A DNA stretch of 64,000 bases, from positions 1-64,000 of IMG/VR virus record IMGVR_UViG_3300025128_000015, one strand, 5' to 3'. Position 1 is the first letter of the stretch; every line of letters begins with the position of its first letter. Origin of the DNA: a virus. The notes beneath the pieces were generated by a model, which ran no database searches, had not been told where the DNA came from, and worked only from the letters and a program-made list of their open reading frames with translations. Positions 1 to 10,467 of this stretch are shown here, one piece after another. Both the position numbers and the translations under genes were made by a program.

Positions 1-96
1 GATAACGATCGTCCGAATACCAAACGACGTCGAAGTCCAAAAGCTCCATCTGTTAAAAAGCTAAACGAAAGAGGCAATAAAAGGACAAAAAGGTAA
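1..96 (+). CDS. 3' end of a basic protein (5' end outside window)
   Basis: An open frame runs from the first base to a TAA at 94-96, giving 31 residues. The tail is very rich in Lys and Arg (for example TKRRRSPK and NKRTKR). Its stop lies 5 bases before the next ATG, so it is probably the last part of a gene in the same virion-gene operon. Basic C-terminal tails are common in phage structural proteins, but nothing in this fragment identifies a function. Confidence 0.65.
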   Translation, partial: DNDRPNTKRRRSPKAPSVKKLNERGNKRTKR

Positions 97-101
97 TATA
101 A

Positions 102-1313
102 ATGTCATTTTTTGATCAAAAACAAGAAGTATTTGATATTCAACTAACTTCTCATGGTAAAAAGCTCCTAGCTCAAGGAAAGCTAGAGCCGGAATACTAT
201 GCTTTTTTTGACGATGATATTCTATATGATGCAAGATATGCCGGATCTCCTGACGAAGAACAAAACTACATTGCTAAAAGAATCAAAGAAGAAACACCAA
301 GATTAAAAGCCCAGTATAATTTTACAAGATTGGAAAAGAAAGATCGATCTGGTACAAAATATGTTCTGAATGAAGATATTAATTTTGACCCTAAAGATAT
401 TTACGGCGCCGGCCCCGCTCAAGCTGGTAATGCCGGCTTTGGTCAACCTACCCTCCCAGATTTTGCGAATAATCTTAAAGATATAATCATTCAAGGCGCC
501 TTCGATTCAGGACTTATGGATCCAGATGAAGCGGGAATGAAAGAAGTCCTGGGCGCGACTTACAGCTACAATAACGAGTTTGGTATTCTCAACAATTACA
601 TTATGCAAGAACCAATCGGCACTTCAGACTTAGGCAATCAATTCGCTCCGTCTTGGGATATTCAGTGTTACAAAGGACAAATTAGCAGTTCTGTTGATCA
701 ACTATATACGAATCGATTTCCTACACTAAAAATACCTCAAATTGAATTAGAGTGTAATTTTACAACAATAGAAAAGTATGACATAAATTTTGCCAAAGAT
801 ATTACTCAAGCTATTGCAGTCAACAACGCATTAGCACACATCGGCGCCGACGAAATTATTCCTTTTGAAGATGGAACTTATTATGAGATAAAGCGGGGAG
901 AGATTATACTAGAAGTAGAAGAAGAAAACACTCCTTACGGAAAAGAAAATTATGAAGTGGAGGCTTTCTTTATTGAAGATTCAGGATTAGACACTGAAAG
1001 GTGGATTAAATTATATTTCAACCCGGAAACAAAAGCAGAAAATGCGTTTTATGCTCCCTATGTTAATGATGAGGAGAAAAATAAAGTTTATTTACCACCT
1101 CAAATGCAAAATATTTTGGCTAACTTTTTGGAAATTACTTTCGATGAAGAGATATCTGAAGATGTAATATGCAATACCAGAGCAGAATTAAAAGCAAAGA
1201 ACTTATTTTCTGATGTTGAAATTGATTGTGAAGATGTTGAAGTGTTCTCTGCAGATATCACCGATTCAGATATGTATGGAGATTCCCTTGAAGATACAGG
1301 AGAAATTTGTTAA
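102..1313 (+). CDS. Virion structural protein, probably baseplate or tail
   Basis: 403 residues, acidic, with no signal peptide or membrane segment. The N-terminus carries the pattern LTSHGKKLLAQGKLEPEYYA (residues about 16-35). This resembles the LTDAGRLALARGDG segment of the protein at 8250, so the two may share an N-terminal assembly domain. The C-terminal 60 residues are strongly acidic. The stop overlaps the next start (TAATG), which suggests translational coupling within a run of large virion genes. A role in the baseplate or a tail appendage is inferred from context only. Confidence 0.6.
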   Translation: MSFFDQKQEVFDIQLTSHGKKLLAQGKLEPEYYAFFDDDILYDARYAGSPDEEQNYIAKRIKEETPRLKAQYNFTRLEKKDRSGTKYVLNEDINFDPKDIYGAGPAQAGNAGFGQPTLPDFANNLKDIIIQGAFDSGLMDPDEAGMKEVLGATYSYNNEFGILNNYIMQEPIGTSDLGNQFAPSWDIQCYKGQISSSVDQLYTNRFPTLKIPQIELECNFTTIEKYDINFAKDITQAIAVNNALAHIGADEIIPFEDGTYYEIKRGEIILEVEEENTPYGKENYEVEAFFIEDSGLDTERWIKLYFNPETKAENAFYAPYVNDEEKNKVYLPPQMQNILANFLEITFDEEISEDVICNTRAELKAKNLFSDVEIDCEDVEVFSADITDSDMYGDSLEDTGEIC

Positions 1314-4300
1314 TGAGTGTTGTATCAAACAGATTTGGACAATCAGTACCTGACGTCTTTATAGGAAATATAAGAATATCAAAAGGTTACGATTCTATAA
1401 AAGAGAGAGAAAATACTCGAAACAATAGAGTCACATCTGATAGGAGAACATCAGATCGCTATAACGATGACTTTGCTTCTAGAGTTAAGAGTGAAGAAGG
1501 ATCACAATTAATTGTGACAGTAAATTTATATATTAAAGAAGTTGTAAATTCTTCACAGCGCACATCTTGGTTTAATGGCTCTAAAATAAGCAGAAACTTG
1601 AAAATAAGAGTAGTGCAAAGCTTGTCAGAAGCGTCCACAAAAGAAATATCTCGTGCACCAAGACAGATTTATCCTGGTGGCTACTATGATAATATCTCTA
1701 AAACTGCCGCCCATGGCGCCGCAACTAGTGTCATATGCAAAGATATACCTCTCAGACAATCAAACAACTTTAAAATAGAAAATTATTTGACAACAGAAAC
1801 AAGTGATTATAGAGTATATGATATACCATATCAGATAATTTTTTCTATTCCAAATGATGCGCCACCTCACTTAACTTATTTTGCAGCATGCTATTATGAT
1901 CCAAATCTTACAGATGGAAATCGTAACAAAAGAAGCAAGATACCTCTGCTTTCATCTTTAGGGAGATTGGCAGTAGAACAAGTTATAAATAAAAGCAAGA
2001 CTGTAAAGAAATCAAAATATTATTCTGTTGAAGATACTGGAGATGCTTATTTTGGACCAATATATCATAAAGAAACCGGTGAGGTTTTTACCGGACTAAC
2101 AAAAAATACTGGACCAAATCAAAAATTGACAACTAAAGTTGTTCCAAATACTAAAATTGTAGATTATAGAATATTTGAAAAATTTAAAAAAATTGATATT
2201 TCTTTTAAAGATTCTGATAAAGATGCGATCAAAGGATCCGGCAGATCTAAATCCAGAGTGACATATAATAAGAAAAATGATGATGTGTTTTTTACAGACT
2301 TATACCTAAATCGAAGTCAAAACGGTGTAGTTGATATGGTTTTTGGTATAAAAATGGAAAAGATATTTAAAAACTACAGTCATTATGCAAAGTTGTTTCA
2401 AAACACAGACAATACAATTGTAGAGACCATCCTTGGCGCCTCTAAATTAAGAAAATTAAAAATAATTCGACGTCGAATTGACAACAACAAAACTAGTTTT
2501 GATCGTCTCGGCGGAGTAAAAATGACACCATTTGTCAATCCAGATGGTTCATATGATGAACATGTCGTCGTCGAGGCTTATAACAGACCTCTTTTAACAA
2601 AAGCCGGCAGTGTAAATATCAAAGCAGCCACAGAAGACAGATATACAAAGGAAACCGTTGGCACAATCGATAAGATTGATTTATCTTTGGGTTCTGCAGG
2701 CGATGTTCTCTTTTTACATATAAGCGACAAGCAAATTGCAAAAGTTACAGAGGGTTTATATCAATATGGAATAGAATTAGATATTGAAGACAGAACACAA
2801 AATTATCTAATTTCAAGATTATATAATTTTGAGAGCGCTATTAGAAATTATGATTCATTAGCAAATATAGCAAGAATGGCCGGCTACAACAAATATAATA
2901 AAAAATATACACAAAGCTTTATGTCGGTTTCGTCGCTGGTTAATTACAGCTCATCCGGAACTACACCATGGTCAAACTTAATAACTCAGTTCGTTCAGAT
3001 TATAAATTTGTTCATGGGACATAATTCTGCACTCACCGAAGAATTACAATCTAATTTAGTCAAGTCTTTATTCTCTTTGTCGTGTCCAATAAGTAATAAT
3101 CCAAAAGATATGGATTTTGTTATGACAATGATGATAGAGTGCGCAAATAAGATCAGAAGTAAGATGTTGTTTGATTCTAACGACACGAGAAGGAAGAAGA
3201 TAACCTCTGCGCTGCGCACTAAAAAAGAAGCTTCTCCTAAAGTTGCAGTATTTAAGTTAGAAAAATACTTTGGCGCCTCGTATAAAGGATATAGTAATAA
3301 TAATGTAACATCTGAAATCGTCAATGCTTCACTGGATCCAAATTATGGTTATGATTATTTCGATTCTGGCGATAGTGCAGAAGGCTTAAAAACATATAAT
3401 GCTTCTGATATAATTAGCAGATCACAAATTGAAACATTAAGATACTATAAATCAGAAGATCCAGTCCTATCTTTAAAGGTTGATGATAAAATTTACACGA
3501 ATAGAGATTTTGCATTGTCAAATAAATATCAATTTTTTGCACCTTCATTTGTAACACTCGGTGGAAATAAAAAATTAAACCTAATTGATGAAGAAGAAAA
3601 CATTTTTAATAAAAATAAAAACACAGCGCTCTTATTAGATATCATGGGATATAATATGGCACAAGAAGAAAATAACATGACAGACTACACAAGATATTCT
3701 TATTCGCAAAAGCTAGATTCTTACTTGGCATTTAGAGATGTTAACAGAGTCGCTAATAGAGATCCGGTATCAGAATTAGAAAGTTCGAATTACAATATTG
3801 CCGATGATTATTTTGGCAAAACAACTAAAATTATTATTAATAAAGATATTACGGACGATCAAGAAATAATTGATATGATTAATCGTGAAAGCGACAGTAG
3901 ATATAAATCTAATAATAACAACCTTCGAAGAGGGGCGGAAACCCAAACGGCCGGAACTGGAATAATGTTATCACTTCTTGGCGCCCATTATTTAAAAACA
4001 CTAGAACCTGTTAAGGATTTAGAAAGATGGAACTTGAGAAATCCTGAAAATATCATCGCATTTCTTGATGGTGTCAAGAGTCAAGGAACTTCTAGATCTG
4101 AAGTTATTGACACTAGCAGAACATCTAAATTACAAAAAAGACAAGCAAATCAAGTATCTCCGGAAAAGCAAAGAATTATAAAAGAGATGCCAATGCAATT
4201 AAAGTCTTTATTGCATCAAGGTGTTGGTAATGTATCAAAAAACAATTTTAGAAGAGAGTTGTTTGCTTCCAATTTTAACCCCTTACAAGATGCTAGTAAG

Positions 4301-4870
4301 TTTATAATGTTCTGGTTGATGCATGGACAACTAGTAGAACTACAAGCATATGTTGGGCATAGTATGTCAAATAACGATGCCAACATGAAAATGCCTTCTT
4401 GGCGTCCAGTAACACCAGATGTGTGGAGCAATATTGTTAATAGAAGTACTACTTTGTGTCGACTTGTGCGGTACAGAAATCCAATGTTATTAGGTACTTA
4501 TCCAGAAACTTTAGACCTGCCAATATACAATGAATATTTTATAATAAGAGGAAATACCACTGCCCCTGGAAAAGATTCTAAGTTAAAGACAAGAATATCC
4601 AAAAGAGTACAAAAAGTTGTCAGAGATGCCGATAAAACGTATAGAAGTGGCATACAGCCAGAATATATGTTTAATTCACAAATTAGATCTGGCCGAACTA
4701 GTATCGAAAGAAAGAATCGTCCCAGACCAGCGGATATCACATCTCGAAATAGAGACTCCAGAGTAGGAAGCGCAGAGAGCGCACCCCAACCACAGAGAGG
4801 CAATACTCCACGCTCAGGCGGAAATATGGGACGAGGTACCGGTGGCAATAGAGGTGGAGGAGGCTATTAA
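1313..4870 (+). CDS. Very large virion protein (baseplate or tail candidate)
   Basis: 1185 residues. The frame extends six bases further upstream to a TTG, but the ATG at 1313 overlaps the previous stop (TAATG) and has AGGAGA ten bases upstream, so I start there. I recognise no enzymatic motif. The chain is polar and rich in Lys, Asn, Ser and Tyr, and the last 60 residues are Arg/Gly-rich and look disordered. It ends in TAATG, coupling to the next gene. Size, lack of catalytic motifs and position suggest a baseplate or other virion component. Confidence 0.6.
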   Translation: MSVVSNRFGQSVPDVFIGNIRISKGYDSIKERENTRNNRVTSDRRTSDRYNDDFASRVKSEEGSQLIVTVNLYIKEVVNSSQRTSWFNGSKISRNLKIRVVQSLSEASTKEISRAPRQIYPGGYYDNISKTAAHGAATSVICKDIPLRQSNNFKIENYLTTETSDYRVYDIPYQIIFSIPNDAPPHLTYFAACYYDPNLTDGNRNKRSKIPLLSSLGRLAVEQVINKSKTVKKSKYYSVEDTGDAYFGPIYHKETGEVFTGLTKNTGPNQKLTTKVVPNTKIVDYRIFEKFKKIDISFKDSDKDAIKGSGRSKSRVTYNKKNDDVFFTDLYLNRSQNGVVDMVFGIKMEKIFKNYSHYAKLFQNTDNTIVETILGASKLRKLKIIRRRIDNNKTSFDRLGGVKMTPFVNPDGSYDEHVVVEAYNRPLLTKAGSVNIKAATEDRYTKETVGTIDKIDLSLGSAGDVLFLHISDKQIAKVTEGLYQYGIELDIEDRTQNYLISRLYNFESAIRNYDSLANIARMAGYNKYNKKYTQSFMSVSSLVNYSSSGTTPWSNLITQFVQIINLFMGHNSALTEELQSNLVKSLFSLSCPISNNPKDMDFVMTMMIECANKIRSKMLFDSNDTRRKKITSALRTKKEASPKVAVFKLEKYFGASYKGYSNNNVTSEIVNASLDPNYGYDYFDSGDSAEGLKTYNASDIISRSQIETLRYYKSEDPVLSLKVDDKIYTNRDFALSNKYQFFAPSFVTLGGNKKLNLIDEEENIFNKNKNTALLLDIMGYNMAQEENNMTDYTRYSYSQKLDSYLAFRDVNRVANRDPVSELESSNYNIADDYFGKTTKIIINKDITDDQEIIDMINRESDSRYKSNNNNLRRGAETQTAGTGIMLSLLGAHYLKTLEPVKDLERWNLRNPENIIAFLDGVKSQGTSRSEVIDTSRTSKLQKRQANQVSPEKQRIIKEMPMQLKSLLHQGVGNVSKNNFRRELFASNFNPLQDASKFIMFWLMHGQLVELQAYVGHSMSNNDANMKMPSWRPVTPDVWSNIVNRSTTLCRLVRYRNPMLLGTYPETLDLPIYNEYFIIRGNTTAPGKDSKLKTRISKRVQKVVRDADKTYRSGIQPEYMFNSQIRSGRTSIERKNRPRPADITSRNRDSRVGSAESAPQPQRGNTPRSGGNMGRGTGGNRGGGGY

Positions 4871-7800
4871 TGTCTATTGAGAGAAGTTATATAAGCACAA
4901 ATTTGTTTGGTCACGGGAAAGGAAAGCCTGTATCCGGAGACTCTCTTGCGACTGGTAGGGGATATTACTATAGTTCTCAAAACAATGATGCTCCTAAAGA
5001 TAACGAGTTCGCTAAAAAAGGTATTAGTATTACCTTTGGGCAACCAACAGAAGAAGATGAGAATCTTGGAGGTTGTTTTGAATTTAATGATATATTCAAA
5101 GTATATCCAGTTGTTATCAGGTCTAGTACACTTAAATATAAAAATGCTCTCGGACAAGATCTTATAAAGCCTGTGACGCAGGAAAACAAATCTCTTAATG
5201 TTTGGCGCTTCAGTCTTTTCGGAGGAGATGTAGAAGGGCAACAAAATGATCCTCTTGTCGAAGTAGAGACCCCATATGGCACTCAGCTTATTCCTTTTTC
5301 CTCCGATGGAATGATACCAAAGAAGCTTTTTAGCACAAGGTATTATGATCATTCGTTTAAGCAAGTGTTGCCGGCCAGACCTGAAATTGCTTTAGAGAAT
5401 CAAGATTTATTAGGAAATTCTAGTCCTGCTAAAGACTTATCATCTTTCTATTCGTTTCATGTTCCTGAGTATGAAGAATATACAGACAGCAATATAGAAA
5501 ACTATCAAGAAACATCCTTTCCTTACATTTATAATTTTATCGACGAGATACATAATTCTGATTTAAACAACTTGTTTTCTTCTTTAGAGCAGGCAAAGAC
5601 ATTCTTTTGGGACGATCCGAAATGTAACATGTTCTTAGGGGGAAGTAACACACCTTCTACTCGAACAAGCACTGCAACAGGAGATCAATATGCTAATAAT
5701 ACTCCTTCAAGTATTAACGCTCAATTTGTTAATTATGCTCCCTCTATACATGAGCCTTTTTCTGACATAGCACAATTTGAAAGAAGGATGCATGGCAATG
5801 CTTTGGACGCTGATTTAGACACACTATATGAAGGTCAATATAAGAAAGAAAAAGATTCCGCCCTTAAGCAATATTTTCTAAAGTGGACAGTAGAGTCAAC
5901 GTTCCCTTCAGATCCAATTGTAGTAGACGAAGTTAAGCCGGCACCTACACCATATACAACAGAAATAACAAAAAATGTTAGAAAGCTTCTTGAGCACAAA
6001 TACAAGAACATCTTTTTTAGACAGCCTGAATTAATGGATTATAACAATACTCAAAATTTATTTCCTATGAGTAGTAGAATTAAAATTGAAAATATACCAA
6101 ATATTAATTCTGGTTTTGGTTGGCAAAAATCTTATGGTGGGATTGATACAATCAAAAAGACATTGAAGAAGTATACTTTGTTTGAAAACATATTTGATAA
6201 ATTTGCCGAAACAACGTCACAACCATATTTCAGACCTGTTGTTTTAGGTGAACAACAAAACTCTTTTTATGCATTAGAGAAGTTATATCCTAGAACCCTA
6301 AACCAAGAGAATGAATATTATGATTCTATAACAAATTATACGCCACTTGATTATGATAAAGCATCCAATCAGAGCATCTTAGAACTTCCCTTTAATGCCA
6401 AGGTCATTGATTTTAAAGAGTTTGTAAAAGAATTTAAAGATCCTAATGGTGATTTTGTTTATGACGTACCCGGCTCAGCGCTTGATCCAACAGATCCAAA
6501 TTATTCACCAGAAGAAGGCGCCGGGTATAACATACATTTAGAACTTACTAAATCACAAAGATATGCTTCTGTAGGTATTAATAGGGAATTAGGTGAGGGG
6601 GATGAATTTGTTGAGGGAAAAATAGCGAATCCTGCCAACGCAGGCGCAGCAATTGATGAATTGGATCCAAACTATTCGCCAGAATCAGGCGTCAGTAAAC
6701 CTTTAATGGCCGATTACTTCTCACAAGATATATACAATTTTGTAAACTATATTTTTAAAGATACCATTACAATGAAATATGATTTTAATAATGGCGCAGC
6801 TGTTATTACATCTGATGATCCACATGCTCAATTTAAATCATATAATGAAATATTAGGACTAAGAATATCCAAACATGAAATTGATGCGTCTGGCAATCCT
6901 GTCGAAAATCCAATTCAAAATGTATACTTTCCTAACAATTCTAAATTTCAATTTATCGAAGGTTCGTTTAAAAATTCTTTTCCGTCATGGACAATCGATT
7001 ATCTTGATACTCATGTAAAATATGGAAAGAGATATTTCTACAAAGCTCATTTAATAACTGCAGTTATTGGTAAAAAATATTTCTATAGAAATTTAACTTC
7101 ACCAAAAATTGTTGAAGATGGAAATGAAAGCTATTTTGAGTCGACCATGGAAATGGTTGTGGAGCCATCTGTAATAATAGCAGAAGTTCCCTATGGCAAT
7201 TTAGGTAGAACATCAGTCACCTCGCCTCCACCACTTCCTCCGCTACCCGAATTCATTCCTTCAACAGAGGTTCCTGGCTCTGTCAAAATCTTGTTAAAGA
7301 ATGATAACAATAGTGGCTTTAGAAAACCGATTCCAATTGAAGAATCTGATAAAGATTATTATGCAAAAGTATTAGAATCACAAAGTCCCAAAGGGGAAGA
7401 TGTTGGCAAAATATACTTTACAAGCGATGATCCTGTGGCTGGATATAGAATTTATCGTCTAGACGAAAAGCCAACAGCTATTGGAGATTTTGCCAATGCA
7501 TATACTTTGCTGAGTACTGATTTAGACGCAACCCACTACAATGAAGTAATGTCTCTAAATCAAAAGTACTATTACTTATTCAGAACTGTTGATGTTCATG
7601 GGGGAATATCGAATCCCTCAAACATATATGAAATAGAATTGGTATCCTTAACCGATGGATCTACTGATGTGGCCATATATCCTGTAATAAAAGTTCATTC
7701 AATCAATGAATTTTTTGTAGGAGAATCGTATCCAAACAAAAGAACTTTTAGAAGATATATTCACATAAAACCATCCAGAAACCAATCACAGATTTCTAAT

Positions 7801-8154
7801 TTAGAAAAGCTCTTATCACAAGATGCACACAAATTGAATCTAGAAGATCCTGATACAGGAGAACTCACACAGAAGTTTACGGACGAGTGGAATAAATATT
7901 CTGAAAACTATTCAGTGAAAAAAAATGAGTTCCCAACTTTCGGCTCAAGCGCCCCCGAAAGCAGGTTTATAATTGGGTCGAAAATTAGTGATGGGGTTTC
8001 GACACTTAAAAATAGAAAAATTAAAATTAGGTTAACATCTAAGTCAACAGGGCGTAAAATAGATCTAAATTTAAATTTCAAACATACACACTTTCCTTAT
8101 GACCCATCTCATCAAGGTAAGAATGAAAATGTTCCCGATCAAGATGATAATTAA
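4870..8154 (+). CDS. Large virion protein with fibronectin-III-like segment
   Basis: 1094 residues, starting on the overlapping TAATG of the preceding gene. Residues about 855-925 (VAGYRIYRLDE... YYYLFRTVDVHGGISNPS) have the look of a fibronectin type III or Ig-like beta sandwich, common in phage tail and baseplate proteins. A short internal repeat occurs: DPTDPNYSPEEGAG near residue 539 and DELDPNYSPESGV near 596. A proline cluster (PPPLPPLPEF) near residue 787 looks like a linker. No catalytic motif is visible. It closes the first cluster and is followed by a promoter-like gap. Confidence 0.6.
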   Translation: MSIERSYISTNLFGHGKGKPVSGDSLATGRGYYYSSQNNDAPKDNEFAKKGISITFGQPTEEDENLGGCFEFNDIFKVYPVVIRSSTLKYKNALGQDLIKPVTQENKSLNVWRFSLFGGDVEGQQNDPLVEVETPYGTQLIPFSSDGMIPKKLFSTRYYDHSFKQVLPARPEIALENQDLLGNSSPAKDLSSFYSFHVPEYEEYTDSNIENYQETSFPYIYNFIDEIHNSDLNNLFSSLEQAKTFFWDDPKCNMFLGGSNTPSTRTSTATGDQYANNTPSSINAQFVNYAPSIHEPFSDIAQFERRMHGNALDADLDTLYEGQYKKEKDSALKQYFLKWTVESTFPSDPIVVDEVKPAPTPYTTEITKNVRKLLEHKYKNIFFRQPELMDYNNTQNLFPMSSRIKIENIPNINSGFGWQKSYGGIDTIKKTLKKYTLFENIFDKFAETTSQPYFRPVVLGEQQNSFYALEKLYPRTLNQENEYYDSITNYTPLDYDKASNQSILELPFNAKVIDFKEFVKEFKDPNGDFVYDVPGSALDPTDPNYSPEEGAGYNIHLELTKSQRYASVGINRELGEGDEFVEGKIANPANAGAAIDELDPNYSPESGVSKPLMADYFSQDIYNFVNYIFKDTITMKYDFNNGAAVITSDDPHAQFKSYNEILGLRISKHEIDASGNPVENPIQNVYFPNNSKFQFIEGSFKNSFPSWTIDYLDTHVKYGKRYFYKAHLITAVIGKKYFYRNLTSPKIVEDGNESYFESTMEMVVEPSVIIAEVPYGNLGRTSVTSPPPLPPLPEFIPSTEVPGSVKILLKNDNNSGFRKPIPIEESDKDYYAKVLESQSPKGEDVGKIYFTSDDPVAGYRIYRLDEKPTAIGDFANAYTLLSTDLDATHYNEVMSLNQKYYYLFRTVDVHGGISNPSNIYEIELVSLTDGSTDVAIYPVIKVHSINEFFVGESYPNKRTFRRYIHIKPSRNQSQISNLEKLLSQDAHKLNLEDPDTGELTQKFTDEWNKYSENYSVKKNEFPTFGSSAPESRFIIGSKISDGVSTLKNRKIKIRLTSKSTGRKIDLNLNFKHTHFPYDPSHQGKNENVPDQDDN

Positions 8155-8184
8155 TCAAAATCGTTGGTAACGTTTTGTTAATAC

Positions 8185-8198
8185 ACTATTTATAAATA
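8185..8198 (+). promoter_or_regulatory. Candidate late promoter (ACTATTTATA merging with TATAAATA)
   Basis: The 95-base gap before the gene at 8250 contains ACTATTTATA at 8185-8194 and, overlapping it, TATAAATA at 8191-8198. The octamer is the established T4 late-promoter -10 element. The ACTATTTAT half recurs in other gaps of this window. It lies about 52 bases upstream of the start codon. Confidence 0.5.
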
Positions 8199-8249
8199 CA
8201 AATAAATATTTGAAACTAATTAATAATTAGTGAATATAGGAGCTACACA

Positions 8250-9245
8250 ATGGCATTTTTAGACAATTCAGGCGACATAATTTTAGATGCTGTGTTGACC
8301 GACGCCGGTCGACTCGCACTAGCAAGGGGCGATGGCACTTTTAAGATTGTATCTTTTGCGCTATCTGACGACGAAATCGATTACGGTCTCTACAACAAGA
8401 ATCATCCATCAGGATCAGCATATTATGATCTTGAGATTTTACAGACTCCTGTCTTAGAAGCCATAACCAACAACTCCGTTAGTTTAAAATCAAAATTAGT
8501 TTCATATTCAGATCCCAATATTCTTTACATGCCTATTTTGAAAAAGAATACTGTGGCAGATGGCAAAAATACAAAATTATCCACAGATTCTGCAACTTCT
8601 GGTCTTTACGTTATCGCTACAGACCAAACAACAATGAATAAAATTGGTACTGTAAATGCTCAACCTGGCGTATTGAATGGAGTTAATCCTTCACGTCGCC
8701 CTTCCTATGTTCGTATTGATCAAGGGCTGGATACAACAGAGCTTCCGAAAGATAGAAGACTGTCACCAGATCAACTTGAGACTCAATACACAATTGAGAT
8801 GGATAATAGATTAGGCTTTCCAGTAAGCCTTAATGGAAATCAACGACCTAATTTAAGATTCGTTGATGACGATAACATTGCTACTTACCTTCTTTCTAGT
8901 ACAAGAGATCGCGGCGGCACATTGACTTCCACTGGTGGTTTTGTGAGTGACGTTCTTGGACAATCACGAGAAGAGATATTAACTCAAGCTACAGACACAG
9001 AAAGTGTTTTATCTGGACCACCAGGTTCCAAGATTCAATTTAAGCTAGCAACAACGCTTGATCTTCAATCAGATACAAACTATTTCTTATTTAAGAGATT
9101 AGGCGGAACAAGCACCTTTACTGACTCGGCCGGTGCAACATTCAATGTTAGACACATTGATACGTTGATTCGAGTCACTGCTCTCACAACAGGTTATTCA
9201 ATCGACGTGCCTGTGAGATTTATCAAATATGACTCATCACTGTAA
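8250..9245 (+). CDS. Virion structural protein (tail or appendage)
   Basis: 331 residues beginning MAFLDNSGDIILDAVLTDAG, with a good SD (TAGGAG) upstream. The N-terminal pattern LTDAGRLALARGDG resembles LTSHGKKLLAQGKL in the protein at 102. This motif is typical of a family of phage structural proteins whose exact role is not known to me. The rest is a Thr/Ser/Leu-rich, beta-type sequence without catalytic residues. It begins a transcription unit behind a TATAAATA element and is followed by two related appendage genes. Confidence 0.6.
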   Translation: MAFLDNSGDIILDAVLTDAGRLALARGDGTFKIVSFALSDDEIDYGLYNKNHPSGSAYYDLEILQTPVLEAITNNSVSLKSKLVSYSDPNILYMPILKKNTVADGKNTKLSTDSATSGLYVIATDQTTMNKIGTVNAQPGVLNGVNPSRRPSYVRIDQGLDTTELPKDRRLSPDQLETQYTIEMDNRLGFPVSLNGNQRPNLRFVDDDNIATYLLSSTRDRGGTLTSTGGFVSDVLGQSREEILTQATDTESVLSGPPGSKIQFKLATTLDLQSDTNYFLFKRLGGTSTFTDSAGATFNVRHIDTLIRVTALTTGYSIDVPVRFIKYDSSL

Positions 9246-9265
9246 AATAAATATGGAGATTTAAG

Positions 9266-10447
9266 ATGGCATCTACTTTTAAAACTTTTGGAAATGGAGA
9301 TATCCAAAACACAAGAACTTTATTACACGAATCGATTCCGGTAACCGGATCAATCGTATCGGGTACTTATCTACCAGCTTATCCTGTCGAAGGAAATATT
9401 AAAAATTACTCTCACAATATGTTCCAGTCTGTATATGACTATCCATATTTGAGTTCTTCTGCAAATCACTTGTTTGATATTTCTTTGGGATATTCATCTC
9501 AATCTCCGGTTTCCGCATCTGCTAATAAACACAACGCTAAAAAAATCAATATTTACAATACATTTGCACAGCAACTAGTTGGATACGAGGCTACTGGGTC
9601 TTCGAAAATTATCAAGAGATTTGATAAAGACGGTGATGAAACTACAACAACTGATAAAATTAATGAAGCTTATTTCATTACGTTCTCGCGCTTACTGATA
9701 AAAGATGAAATCAAGAAAGGATCTTTTAAATTAGATCTTGGAGTAAGTGGTAATTTCTGGAAACCTTTCCGGAAAGCTCGAATTAGAATTGACGATGCTC
9801 ATGCTGCAGGCGCCGATGGTAATTTTAAAATTAATTCACCAGCAGGAGAATACGCAATTCTTAAAGCTAGAAATCTTACAACAAATGCTGGTGGAGCAGG
9901 TGGACCGATTAATCACAACTCTGGTAATGCTGATAAGAATGGTGTTAGTGTTGGATTGATTTATTATCAAGCTGGTATTGTAGTTCTTACTGCCTCTATC
10001 TTTCAATCAATTGGTGGATCCGAAGCCTTATTAAGTGCCTCTGTTGATGATGGAACACGAGGAATTGACTTAGTTGGTTCCGGTACTGCAGCTAATGCTG
10101 GTCCGCACATGAAAGCTCACCTCACTGGTACAACCATTTCTGGAGCGGCAGATGGACTAAGAAACAGAATCTATAACATGCAATTTAATAATACGACAGA
10201 ACTTCACTCAACACTTTATTTCTGTCGTGTCAATAATACTGATTTTAACTACAGTACGAATCCAACATATGTATCCTCTAGCAAGGTTGTTGTGAAAGAA
10301 AATGCTGTAGACAATCCAGTATCATATGTGACAACAATTGGGCTTTACGGAGCTAATAACGAATTGTTGGCCGTAGGAAAACTTTCAGAACCTCTCAAGA
10401 AAACTCCGAATAATGAGATGACTTTGAGAGTGAGATTAGATTATTAA
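9266..10447 (+). CDS. Tail appendage or virion protein, paralogue of next gene
   Basis: 393 residues. The C-terminal 45 residues (TTIGLYGANNELLAVGKLSE followed by PLKK and RVRLDY) match the pattern at the end of the protein at 10468 (ISKIGIYDKDKNLVGIAKLA, PVKK, KIKLDI). The two adjacent genes therefore look like diverged duplicates sharing a C-terminal module. The middle part is Gly/Ala/Ser-rich, as in phage fibres. The start has GGAG 11 bases upstream. Function as a fibre or baseplate-attached protein is inferred. Confidence 0.55.
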   Translation: MASTFKTFGNGDIQNTRTLLHESIPVTGSIVSGTYLPAYPVEGNIKNYSHNMFQSVYDYPYLSSSANHLFDISLGYSSQSPVSASANKHNAKKINIYNTFAQQLVGYEATGSSKIIKRFDKDGDETTTTDKINEAYFITFSRLLIKDEIKKGSFKLDLGVSGNFWKPFRKARIRIDDAHAAGADGNFKINSPAGEYAILKARNLTTNAGGAGGPINHNSGNADKNGVSVGLIYYQAGIVVLTASIFQSIGGSEALLSASVDDGTRGIDLVGSGTAANAGPHMKAHLTGTTISGAADGLRNRIYNMQFNNTTELHSTLYFCRVNNTDFNYSTNPTYVSSSKVVVKENAVDNPVSYVTTIGLYGANNELLAVGKLSEPLKKTPNNEMTLRVRLDY

Positions 10448-10467
10448 AGAAGAAGAAGAATGAAAAC

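Noticed and set aside
4867-5364. Minus-strand 165-codon frame opposite the start of the gene at 4870
   Set aside because: No RBS or recognisable domain. The + strand gene with TAATG coupling explains the region.
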